From the NCBI GenBank assembly GCA_036250195.1, contig JAVHZZ010000003.1:296017565-296081564 (forward strand): a DNA stretch of 64,000 bases. Direction: 5' to 3'. Shown here in pieces: positions 54,168-64,000 of the stretch. A program made the translations under genes and the position numbers. The notes beneath the pieces are model-generated. The model did not search any database. It had not been told where the DNA came from and saw only the letters and a program-made list of their open reading frames with translations. The stretch is from Mixophyes australis. Taxonomy: Eukaryota > Chordata > Amphibia > Anura > Limnodynastidae. Position 1 is the stretch's first letter, and every line of letters begins with the position of its first letter.

Positions 54168-55479
54168 TGAGGTATGTATATTAAACAACTCACCTTTATT
54201 TATTGGTATTACAAATTTAATGTTTGTCCCTTCAATATACTCCCCATTTGCACCAATACATGGCTCTAGTCTTGTTTTCCACTGGTGGAAGGCATGGAGC
54301 AAATCAATTTCTGTCACTTGTTTCAACATATCTGCCGTTTTCTTCTTTACAGCATCAACTGACTCAAAATGTGTCCCTTTGAGCACTGATTTAACTTTTG
54401 GAAAAAGATAAAAAAAATCGCAAGGCACTAAATCGTGCGAATATAGAGGATGTTCAAGTGTAGTAATGTGTTTGTCGGTCAAAAACTGCTTCAAAGAAAG
54501 TGCTGTGTGAGCAGGAGCATTGTCCTGGTGAAGAAAGAAACCATTTTTCCACAGTTGCAGCCGTTTTTTTCTGACTCTCTCACAGCTTTTGCAAAACTTC
54601 CTTATAACAAAGCTGACTAACTGTGGTGCCTTCTGAAACCCATTCTTCCCAAATTACACCCTTGATATCGAAAAAAAACAATGTGCATTGCTTTGAATTT
54701 TGACCTGCTTTGACAAGTTGTTTTTTTCCATTCTTGGTGAGGACGGTGTTTTCCAGTGCATTGACTGTCTTCTGGTTTCAGGATCGTACTGGAAGATCCA
54801 GATATCATCACAAGTGATTACTTTATGAAACAGGTTTGTATCGGTGTCAAGTTGCTGCAGAATGTCAACACAACATTCCTTGCAACGTTTTTTGTTCTGC
54901 TGTGAGAATCCTTGGGACCATCTTTGCACAAACTTTCATGATGATGATGATGATGTTAAGATCCTCACACAAAATTTTCCATACGGTGTCTTTGGTCTTT
55001 GTCAAAGTTCACGGATTCAGCTATCATTCGAACACTGAGTCGGAGGACTTTTCTAACAATGCAACTGATTTTTTTTCTACATTTCCTTTGGTTCTTGAGG
55101 TGCAAGGTAGTCCAGGGCATTCATCATCTTCGACACTCTCACGTCCCTCGCTAAAGCTTTTGCGCCACTCAAACAAACGCGCACGAGAAGGCAGTCATTC
55201 CTATAGACCGTAGTAAGCATTTGAAAACATTCTGTTGGCGTTTTGTGCAATTTTACTAAATATTTCAAATTGACACGTTGTTCAACTTTTAAACTTAGCA
55301 TTTTTCGGCACTCTACAGAAGACAACCAAACTAAATGGCAACTTACAAATCAACTGAACGTCAGAGTGTTGCAGCTTATCATGCAGGTTCAAGGTTACTA
55401 GGTAAGCAGGTGTAACCGGTTCTGACTGCTTTGTTTACAAGGTGGAATCAGTGTCTCCTTATTTAATAGACAGATCTCA
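54168..55479 (-). mobile_element. Full-length mariner (1312 bp), inactivated
   Basis: The ends are TGAGGTATGTATATTAAACA at the left and, reverse-complemented, TGAGATCTGTCTATTAAATA at the right (17 of the first 21 bases agree), flanked by TA. Length is typical of mariner. Confidence 0.92.
54230..55325 (-). pseudogene. Broken mariner transposase
   Basis: The minus strand starts MSSVECRKML...EQRVNLKYLVKLHKTPTECF (helix-turn-helix end) and continues through several frames: VDILQQLDTDTNLFHK, VITCDDIWIFQYDPETRRQS (first catalytic Asp), LHQDNAPAHTAL (second Asp) and YSHDLVPCDFF with the third Asp at the DDD position, then KGTHFESVDAVKKKTADML and IGANGEYIEG. Breaks include frameshifts, in-frame stops and a six-copy ATG triplet run (54938-54955). 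The catalytic Asp residues remain legible but in different frames. No activity is expected. Confidence 0.9.
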
Positions 55480-55705
55480 TATGTAAGTCATGGATACTGC
55501 AAAGTCTATGGTAGCTCAGAGCCTCAAGAAGAATTTATCCGGCCTTTAAGTGGCACTGTGTTAACTGCAAGATAAATGTGAGGGTAAAGCACCTTTGAAA
55601 AGAAATTAAATAAAAGTTAACTGTATAGGAAATTATTTCCAAGACAATGAAGCCACTTCTGATATATTACAAAATAAGCTAAAATGGCAGGTTATATTTA
55701 CACAC

Positions 55706-56165
55706 AGGTCCTGATTTATTAAGGAGAGCAAAGCATAAAAAAAGGAGTAACTTAACACCTCCATGTTGCATTGGAGGGGGAGGTAAATTTAAAATGTGGG
55801 GACAAGTTTATACTTGGGTTAGAGCATGTCCTAGATCAGTGTTGGCTAACCTGTGTCAATCCAGGTGTTGTGAAACTACAACTCCCAGCATACCCTTCCA
55901 CCAATAAGCTGCTATATATTAACAAAGCATGCTGGGGCTTGTAGTTTCACAACACCTGGAGTGTCACAGGTTAGCCAACACTGTCCTAGATCAACGTTAA
56001 ATTTCAGTATAAAAATGAAGCTATCAAGTAATTATGTGCTACATGAAAACAGCCAGTATTTAACTTATGTGAATAATAAAAAACTAAGTTGCACCCCTTG
56101 CATTGTAATGAGGTTTGTCCACGATTAAACTTACTCTTTTTACTTTGCTCTCCTTAATGACCAAA
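55706..56165. mobile_element. Foldback MITE related to 49317, split by a hAT MITE
   Basis: The ends GATTTATTAAGGAGAGCAAA and, reverse-complemented, TCATTAAGGAGAGCAAAGTA are inverted. The right part shares GCTATCAAGTA, GTGCTACATGAAAA and TTGCACCCCTTGCA with the element at 49317-49638. A 147-bp hAT MITE sits inside, duplicating TCCTAGAT. Confidence 0.8.
55837..55983. mobile_element. hAT-type MITE (147 bp) with perfect 8-bp TSD, nested
   Basis: The ends CAGTGTTGGCTAACCTGTG and CACAGGTTAGCCAACACTG are perfectly inverted over 19 bp, with a hairpin interior containing GTGAAACTACAACTCCCAGC and GCTTGTAGTTTCACAACACC. The flanking octamer TCCTAGAT is at 55829-55836 and 55984-55991. Confidence 0.95.
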
Positions 56166-58092
56166 GTGTGTAGCATAGTGCATAGCAAATCAAAATGGGG
56201 GACAATACAACAAATGCACTCATGTGATTGGATCAAATAATTTGATGTGTTTGAACCCAACAATTCTTATCTATTTGTACAGACTGTATGCTGTTACTGA
56301 TGGGAGAGGTGGCGAGTCCTTGAAAATATTTAGCATCATAAACAACCACCGGCTCTTCGGCACACACACAAAAAAGTGATATGGCCACTTCACAATGGGA
56401 TGTGCCTTGTCCAGTGATTCAGAAGCGCAGGGCCTTCCCCAGCCTCCTACCCAAAAACACTCCAACGCCGCGCACACCTGCGGGTGCTACATGCAGCACT
56501 GAAGGGACAAAAGTTAGTGGGATATACCTCATAACTGTCCCAGAACCAAGACAAATGTCCCGATATACATGACAGTTGTGTCAATTGAGAATGTCACACC
56601 TAAATTAGCGTAGTTGGAAGGTAGTATGGATTGTTTCTCGTGCTAAATATATGCAAGAACGGACCGCATCTCCCATCAGTGACAGATAACCTGACACCCT
56701 ATACTCTAGTCAGAACATCATAGTTATACACAATCTGCCAGCTGAAAGGGCATTAGTGCATTGAACGCTTGCAATGATTTCCTATACAGAAGATATGCTG
56801 ACGAAAAGAATGAAAACTTGCACTTTAGATGCGTTTTAATGATGTGTTTAACAGTTTAAGGCATTTTGATGCTTTGTTCTTTTACCAATATTGTACTGGC
56901 CGTTAACGTATGAGAAATATATTGGGCCATATTCTAACAGTAACATTACAATTTTAGAACATAAAGGTGGGAATATGCCCTTAAGGAGACATTCATCAGG
57001 TTTTTAATGTGGTTTTCAGGCATCAGTTAGGAGCCGAAAAAGCCATTAACAGAGTATAGATGTGGTCAGGCCCCAAATATATCAACTTTTATTTACTATG
57101 TTTTCCATTTCAAAAGTACATTTCCCTCACATATTGGCGTATATAACAACTAAGAGGGACAAAGCAAAGCATTAAAAAAAAAAAAAAAGGTGTTCCGCAA
57201 AACCTTGTTTTAGTTAAACAAAGCAGCTGTGTCCCTCTGCTAATGTTGGTATTGTATGTACATGCATTACAATAATGTACTGCACTGATTTACATACTCT
57301 CACTGGATGAGTCTAAATTATATAGCTCCTTCAGTAAGCTATATATTCATCTAGTGTGTCTATGCAGCGTGGGTTGACTGGAACAAAAATGGAAAGTACA
57401 TGTTAACAATATACTCTTTTTTCCCCCAAACTACTGGTGGATACTTTTCTTTACAGTGTATAACAAAAGGATTTTAATATGTAGCCAATAATCTATTCTC
57501 CTTAGAACCCCAGCCAGAAGTACATGCATACATACCAGTGTGAAGGACATCTAAAGTTTTATAGCAAACAGAAAAAAACAGGTAAAGTCTTGGGAGAGAA
57601 ACATAACCCAATTCACAATAATACAACCAAAGAAAAAAAAAAACTGGAAAAACACAAAATATATGTTTTTCAGTTTTTAGAACCATTAGGGCTCATACAC
57701 ACCAACATGTTTTGAATGCATTTTATACTCATGTTAGCGCACATACAAAGTGATACTGGAAACCATTTTTTGCAGCAATACCATACTCTGCATTTTACTT
57801 GTTTGGGATCCAATTATAGCAGCATATTTTTAGAACTCTACTTGTTCCTTTTTTTTCTGGTAAAATCACATTTAAAAAATGTTGGGAAGCCTTCGATGGT
57901 CTCCAAAATACTAGTAAAACACCAGGAGGTGCACACACCCTCCCTTGAGATCGGTATAAATTCAAACAGGCGACATACACTCAAAAGTAAGGGTTATTAG
58001 GTGGGACCAAACTCATGGGTCTCTAGGGTATATCTACATGCTCCAATGATCGAGAGCAACAACGGTGAAAACATGTCCTATTAATATTTTAG

Positions 58093-58096
<4 letters not shown>

Positions 58097-58127
<31 letters not shown>
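58097..58127. repeat. TA dinucleotide microsatellite
   Basis: About 15 uninterrupted TA units. Likely polymorphic between individuals. Confidence 0.9.
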
Positions 58128-58129
<2 letters not shown>

Positions 58130-58713
58130 TTACCAATTAAAAACTGAACTGTGCACCAAAATTCTGCCTTATGGTTGAATCAATGTAAGAATCCTTTCAC
58201 AAGAAACTTCTACTCGTGTGGAGGTGATTCTCTATTTACAGTAAGAGTAGTTTCCTAAACCAACAAGGACAGAATCAGATGTTTTTAGGTGTACTTAGCA
58301 GTAAAGGGCTTAAAGTTTTGTTTTTTGTTGTTTTTTTTTTTTACCAAGAAGCAGACATCAAATGGTGCTAAACAATTTAAAAATTTCTCACATCTTTCAA
58401 GATTTTCCTAAATTTAACCCGTGTTGCAATTTTATCCCCAATCTCTCAAGTTAAGATGACATTGTGTGACTGGGAGACAGGGGGTGAACTTTCTCCCAAC
58501 CACTGCATCTTTGGCTATGCCAAAAAGCCATCACACTATAGATGACTCGCAGCAGCCAGATTACAAAATGTTGACTATCCGCATACAAGACTGCTAGCAT
58601 CTGTCTCGTAAGTATGAAGACTCCCCGACACAACAGGAAACCAGAGAGGAGCATCACAGAGTAATAGCGCAAAGCAGAAAGTAAACTATTGTGCTGCCAC
58701 CAAAGATCTAGGA

Positions 58714-58816
58714 CAACCTGTAGCTCTCTGTGAAAACACAAACCCCAGCATGCTTTACCAGGGTAAGTTGGGACAAGTTTCACAACACCTTGAGAGCAAG
58801 AGCTTGTCCAGGCCTG
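58714..58816. mobile_element. Shortened hAT-type MITE, third copy of family
   Basis: It keeps CAACCTGTAGCTCTCTGTGA, CCCCAGCATGCTTTACCAGG and the right end TTGTCCAGGCCTG. The flanks ATCTAGGA (58706-58713) and ATCTAGGG (58817-58824) agree at seven of eight bases. The first few bases of the left terminus are lacking. A degenerate tandem of a GGTCTGCA...TATAGCCA unit follows to about 58935. Confidence 0.75.
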
Positions 58817-59420
58817 ATCTAGGGTCTGCAATGTGTAGCCACCCGAGGTCCGAATTATATAGTCAGCAGAGATTTAGAGGTCTGCAATCATTATACACTC
58901 ACCAGAGATCTGGGGTCTGCATTATATAGCCAGAAAATAAATTTGAGAAGATTGCATTGTATACTTTATTCTAGCATAGGATCATCATCATCAATGATGT
59001 AATCTGGTCAAAGTGAATCAGAGCAAAGTCCTGGTACTGTTTTTTGCTGCCACGGCAAATACTTGACAAAAAAGAAATGTGGATTTGTTTTACTTTTATT
59101 TTTTTAATCATCCCTGGTTCTTAGTATTTTTTTTTACAACTGCATAGCGACTTTTCTTGTGCTCTATTCTGGATTTGAGTGATTTCATGATTGCTGCTTA
59201 TACAGTAAGTTATGTAATTTAAACGATTAACAGTTTCTATAATTTCATCATACTAGCCTTACCATCAATTAAATTACAACCACTATAGCATATTCACACC
59301 CACTAGCTGCATAACAGCTTGCAGTACTATTCCCGCAACACACTTTGTGCACCACAATGTGATCAAGTTTGTAAGTGGTATAGCCCTTGCACTAATAACA
59401 TAGTTACACCACTTTTGCAT

Positions 59421-59745
59421 TGTATAGCGGTCACCAGGATGCTCTCTGTAATGTATAGCGGTCACCAGGATGCTCTCTGTAATGTATAGCGGTCACCAGG
59501 ATGCTCTCTGTAATGTATAGCGGTCACCAGGATGCTCTCTGTAATGTATAGCGGTCACCAGGATGCTCTCTGTATTGTATAGCGGTCACCAGGATGCTCT
59601 CTGTATTGTATAGCGGTCACCAGGATGCTCTCTGTATTGTATAGCGGTCACCAAGATGCTCTCTATATTGTATAGCGGTCACCAGGATGCTCTCTATATT
59701 GTATAGCGGTCACCAGGATGCTCTCTATATTGTATAGTGGTCACA
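59421..59745. repeat. 31-bp minisatellite, 10 units plus a partial
   Basis: Units start every 31 bases at 59421, 59452, 59483, 59514, 59545, 59576, 59607, 59638, 59669, 59700 and 59731 (partial). Each begins TGTATAGCGGTCACCAGGAT. Units 1-4 end GTAA, 5-7 end GTAT and 8-10 end ATAT; unit 8 also has CCAAGAT. The last partial unit has TAGTGG. Identity between neighbours is very high. Confidence 0.97.
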
Positions 59746-60809
59746 ACCTTCACTTACCTGTCCACAGGCCTGAAGCACTATGCCTCCGCCCCTCCGGGAC
59801 CTTTTTATCACTGGTCCTCTATTTAAGCCCTTCCACCCTTTGACTAGTGCCTGAGGAACAAGTTCTGTACCTTAGTTGTCTGTATTTTTCCACCTTCTAC
59901 CAAATTACCATGAACCTACCAAACTTGTTTGACTTTAGACAAACCATGTCCACCTGGTTTGGCAAAACTAACATTTCTCTTCATGTAAAAAAAAGTATAT
60001 CGGTTTTATTATAATATTTTGTAATTGCATACGTTAATATTTTGCTCAATGATCAAGTTCATTTTTTCCCTTTACATTCATCCAATGTATGATCTGTAAG
60101 AATTCAGAAGTAGAACTGTATAACTATAATTAAATCCAAGGAGAGAAAAAAAAAAAAAAAAAAAATCATGTGAGGTCAGATTGCATGAGTCATCTTCTCT
60201 GCTAATTATTGTAGTAAGTCACTACATCTGTAAAAAGGTTACTTATTGCAATTGTTTCAAAAGCAGTGACAGAAAATTATTTCAGATGTATTACCTGGTA
60301 TTTAGAAAGACATGAATCTGGACTCTACAGCACTGTTGGACACAGATGGCTTAGCATGTTAAGATCCTGGCCACTGCAGTGCTACAAAGTTTTGCTCCGT
60401 CTCATGGAAGCAGCTAGGCAGATCGGAGGATGAATTGCTAAATGCAGGCTGGCTGTGTAATGCCTCTCGGATTACACTAAAAAAAATGAGATTATGGGGG
60501 TATGGCCTTTTCCTCCAATAAAATGACACATGCTTTTAATGCATCCTTGGAGGTGGAAGAGATTGGGTGTCATTCTTATTATGCATTATCCAAGTGCAAT
60601 TTAAAAAAGAAAAAACGCCAAACTATTAGAATGTACAAATGTGACATGCAGGTTAAATATAGTTCTGATGTTCCCTCCCATTGCTCTTGTGATAAAATGC
60701 CACTCTTTGGAGCCTCCTTTCTAAGAAAAAATTGTAATTGATTAATGCAATGGCCTAAAAGTGGTAGTTTGTGTGACTAGTAAAGAGGGACAAATGCAGG
60801 ATTTCTAGA

Positions 60810-60831
60810 GGGGGGGGGGGGGGGGGGGGGG
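60810..60831. repeat. Poly-G tract, 22 bases
   Basis: An uninterrupted run of 22 G. On the transcribed (minus) strand it is a C run, so the pre-mRNA carries C and not a G-quadruplex. Confidence 0.95.
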
Positions 60832-62587
60832 AGATGGGGATTTCCAAACGTTTGCATGGAGAAGCCTATTTAACAAGTATTCTAGCTGTACTTTTATTGC
60901 TGCAATACCTGGTTCTTGATCCATAAATGTCTGACTTTTTCAATTAGTGTTATTGTTGCAAGTTCACAAACAAAACAATCACATATGTGAATCTAATGTC
61001 TATTGAAGGACAGATACTTTTCGAAGTATATTTGCATTACAGTATACTCTTACACTGTATATGAGCAACTCGTATTTTAGCTCTAATATTTATCTAAGTT
61101 TGACTCTTAACATCTTCTTGCTTTAAATCTATGATTCCAGTCACATTTTCCATCTTTTCTTCTCTTACTTTACTCTTGTCACCAGTTTTGATTGTGTTGC
61201 GAAATGGCTTTTCATATGCTGTGCTATAATAAAGGCAATTTTACGCTTCAATAGTGAAATCATTATGTTACATGACCTGACAGCAAAGTGATATATCTAC
61301 ATGCATTTTTTCCAATTTCGCGTTATACATTTTGGTTTGCTAACTTCTGTAATAAAATATTGCTAAATAATTTGTCTTCGATACAATCAAACAAAAAGCT
61401 TTTGGAAAATGTTAATGTTTGAGAACTATGCTCCAGCTGTAATGATCCCATTTATTAATTTGTGAAAGAGGATACTACAGGTTAGAAGTTCTCAAACCTG
61501 TGCGCCAATAATTTAAAAGATCCCTACCGGAGACGGGTGTGTCCATTAGGGACAGGCTGCCAAAAAAAAAGCACTCTCCCAGGTTCATTGAACCAGGTAA
61601 TAGGCAAGTACAGTTCATTACATATATTTCCCTGCCTCAAACAGGGTACATAAGTCAATTTAAACTAGAATTTCACCAAGATATCCTTTGATAACTAATG
61701 GCCAGTCCGAACCTTTATGTTAATTATGATATTGTGGGGGGGAAAAAACCCCAAAAAACACACACACAGAAGACCGGATTCATTAATGCACACAAAGCGA
61801 ATGTATTATGCGTTACTTGTTTTTTAAACCCCCCCCCCCCCGCATAATGCGGGCACACGCGTCTGTATTGAACTACAAACGGATCTACAGCAATGTGTCA
61901 TGTTTAATACGGGTCTAGGTTGCTCTGCAGAACACATACAACATATGAGGAATATAAAGTCCCAGCAGAATGCACAAGATTTTTTTTTTTATTGTCACCA
62001 GTTACTAATAGTCATTAACCAAAAAAAAAACATTACTCTTTCCAATGACATACAATCAGATGTTATTTAATCAAAATGTCTACTCTACATAAAATTCATT
62101 TTTACAGTTGCTCAATTGCAAACATGTTCTAGCATGCATACACAGCTCATCACTATCACTCACACCATTTACAGATCAGGTGTAAGTGCTAAGTGATGCA
62201 AGAGGAAAACATCTTGATCCCCTAGTGAAAGGGGAAGGGGCCATCAGACACTGGGGCTTACTGGGTATTTCCCCGGGACCCGCCAGGCCAGTTCGACACA
62301 GAGTATACATATTATTCTGTAGTGTACACACTATCGTGGTTGAAGGATTTCAACCACACACACGTTTTAGAAAGAATTTCAAAATTGAGGGGAAAAATAA
62401 AACATTCCCCATGTTCGCTTATATCAGACATTTAACAAAAGTTCTAATAGGATTTGAAGTCCACAAGTGGCTACTCTAAGCCTCCATTGGCAGCATTACT
62501 ATGAAGGAGTGATGGATACTTTGCAATACAAAATATGTAAGGCAAAATAACATGATGTTTTAAACATAGTATAAAGTTCTTATGTCC

Positions 62588-62933
62588 AATCATCATCATC
62601 ATTTATTTATATAGCGCCACTAATTCCACAGCGCTGTACAGAGAACTCATTCACATAAGTCCCTGCCCCACTGGAGCTTACAGTCTAAATTCCCTAATAT
62701 AGACACACACAGACACACAGAGAGGGAGAGACTAGGGTCAATTTTGATAGCAGCCAATTAACCTACTCGTATGTTTTTGGAGTGTGGGAGGAAACCGGAG
62801 CACTCGGAGGAAACCCACGCAAACACAGGGAGAACATACAAACTCCACACAGATGAGGCCATGGTCGGGAATCGATCTGATGACTCCAGTGCTGTGAGGC
62901 AGAAGTGCTAACCACTAGGCCACTGTGCTGCCC
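62588..62933 (-). repeat. Near full-length tRNA-headed SINE with L2-type tail
   Basis: On the minus strand the order is GGGCAGCACAGTGGCCTAGT (head with box A-like GTGGCCTAGTGG), CAGATCGATTCCCG (box B-like), GTTTGTATGTTCTCCCTGTG, the CACACTCCAAAAACATACGA body, GTAAGCTCCAGTGGGGCAGG, and the tail GCGCTGTGGAATTAGTGGCG plus TATATAAATAAATGATGATG. This is the best copy in the window. It is a SINE and not a working tRNA gene. Confidence 0.9.
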
Positions 62934-64000
62934 AATGTATTGTATGTATTATATAGTATATATATAGTCCAATGTATTATATAGTAAGAAAAAAATATTG
63001 ATCGTATTAAAAAACAGAAAAAAACCAAAAGGATGCACTTGAGATAAGCTATTTCTGTAGGCATTCACTGCTATAATTGTGCACTGTGCCAGAAAACATC
63101 AATTAAATTGCTTATCAGAATTTGTGTTTAAATACGACCTGTACTTTGACATGCTGATAAACATCACCATCGCAGGGAAGGTCAGATCTGAGATACAGAA
63201 TATAGATTTACCCAACCTGCTCTGTCCTTGTTAACACTTCAATCTGTGCAACTTTTGTTTTATTATGAAGGAACAAATCATAGTTTGCATTAATACAGCC
63301 AACATGGTAATAAAAATACCAAAACAGTTGATGAAAACACCAGGCGATGTAACACAATCCTTTTGCATAATCTGTAGGTGACAGACTCTTATTGAAATAA
63401 AATACACAAGCATACTATAAATGTTGATATTATGAACCATAGATTAAACATCTTACATATAAAAATTATTGGATTGTCTGTCTGGTTATGCACCGATTAG
63501 GATGAAGCCAAGTGGAGGTGGTCCAGGTCAATCCTGGACAGGTTTAGAGCAGTTTATGTTTATGTCCCTGTTTTATGCAAGTCCTGTTTTCCCACTACAG
63601 CACCTTCCATATCTACGATGAGAACTTCACAGAGACAGCCGATTCAAATGTAGCACTGAGTGAAAGAGAAACATTGTAGTCCAATAGTAAATCCAATAGT
63701 AAATTATCAAAGTTGCTTCCTTAGAAAAATATTCAAATAGCATTACTTCAAAGTATCTTCATAGTTACATTTTACCAAGACAGTATGTAATTATACCGAA
63801 GATCTACAATATCACATTTGCAGAACCTACTATTAAATTTCCCTTAATCCCAAATGATCCTTATAGAAAACCAAACCCATTTCTATATAATGTTATATTT
63901 ATTATGTCCTTGAATGGTAAATTAGATAGTTCCATATATTATACTGTTTATAGACCACAAGACCTTATTTAACTAAGGCATAAGCTAAGTGGTACTTAGT

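Larger units (their letters stand above)
52020..64000 (-). other. Upstream stxbp5 intron, open at the right edge
   Basis: At least 12 kb of intron before W1. It holds a full-length dead mariner (54168-55479), a foldback MITE with a nested hAT MITE (55706-56165), a third short hAT MITE (58714-58816), a TA run (about 58097-58127), a 31-bp minisatellite (59421-59745), a 22-base G run (60810-60831) and a near full-length SINE (62588-62933). I looked for the expected preceding exon on the minus strand and did not find it. Confidence 0.65.

Noticed and set aside
54111..54494. 127-codon frame as an independent host gene
   Set aside because: It is the C-terminal part of the dead mariner transposase; its last 20 or so residues run past the element end.
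62820..62933. A tRNA gene on the minus strand
   Set aside because: Box A- and box B-like words are present, but the cloverleaf is not maintained and the sequence continues into the SINE body and tail.
1..64000. CRISPR arrays, bacterial operons, endogenous retroviruses or LTR pairs
   Set aside because: The sequence is an intron-rich vertebrate locus. No direct-repeat/spacer array, gag-pol-like frame or long direct terminal repeat was seen.

Overview
The window is vertebrate nuclear DNA with one protein-coding gene. The minus strand carries the 3' two-thirds of syntaxin-binding protein 5 (tomosyn-1, stxbp5), a neuronal and secretory regulator of SNARE-dependent exocytosis. I place 18 coding exons between 52019 (5'-most) and 4023 (3'-most), 829 codons in all. 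Every splice junction keeps one continuous reading frame, so no internal exon is missing. The upstream exons (N-terminal beta-propeller) lie beyond 64000. The last short exon, which encodes the C-terminal tail, lies before position 1. Exon labels W1-W18 are local and follow transcription order. The calls rest on reading the translations against remembered tomosyn sequences; no database search was run.

The organism is most likely a frog. The evidence is AT-rich introns of 0.1-8 kb, and repeats of kinds I associate with anuran genomes: a tRNA-headed SINE sharing its 3' tail with an L2-type LINE, CR1 and L1 remnants, several short non-autonomous hAT elements, long foldback MITEs, and a dead mariner. 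The repeat names are from memory.

Layout. 1-4022: final intron, with a 23-bp minisatellite, a complex set of interleaved inverted repeats, and a C23 tract. 4023-8633: W18 (R-SNARE-like domain), W17, W16. 8634-15366: an intron full of transposons (SINE, zinc-finger/recombinase-like relic, SINE split by a hAT element, 2-kb L2 LINE). 15367-20052: W15, W14, W13. 20053-33025: W12, W11 and W10, which with W13 form a block of four small cassettes of identical phase. These match the mammalian tomosyn hypervariable linker that gives the s/m/b splice forms. 33026-52019: W9 to W1, encoding the second half of the propeller region, with intronic hAT, CR1 and foldback elements. 52020-64000: a large upstream intron with a complete-length but inactivated mariner, nested MITEs, a 31-bp minisatellite and a full-length SINE.

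I found no second host gene, functional RNA gene, CRISPR array or virus. The points most worth following up are the modular cassette-exon block with its NAGNAG acceptor, the nested insertions with clean target-site duplications, the interleaved inverted repeat at 1.7-2.4 kb, the minisatellite with ordered variants, and the unidentified zinc-finger relic near 10-11 kb.
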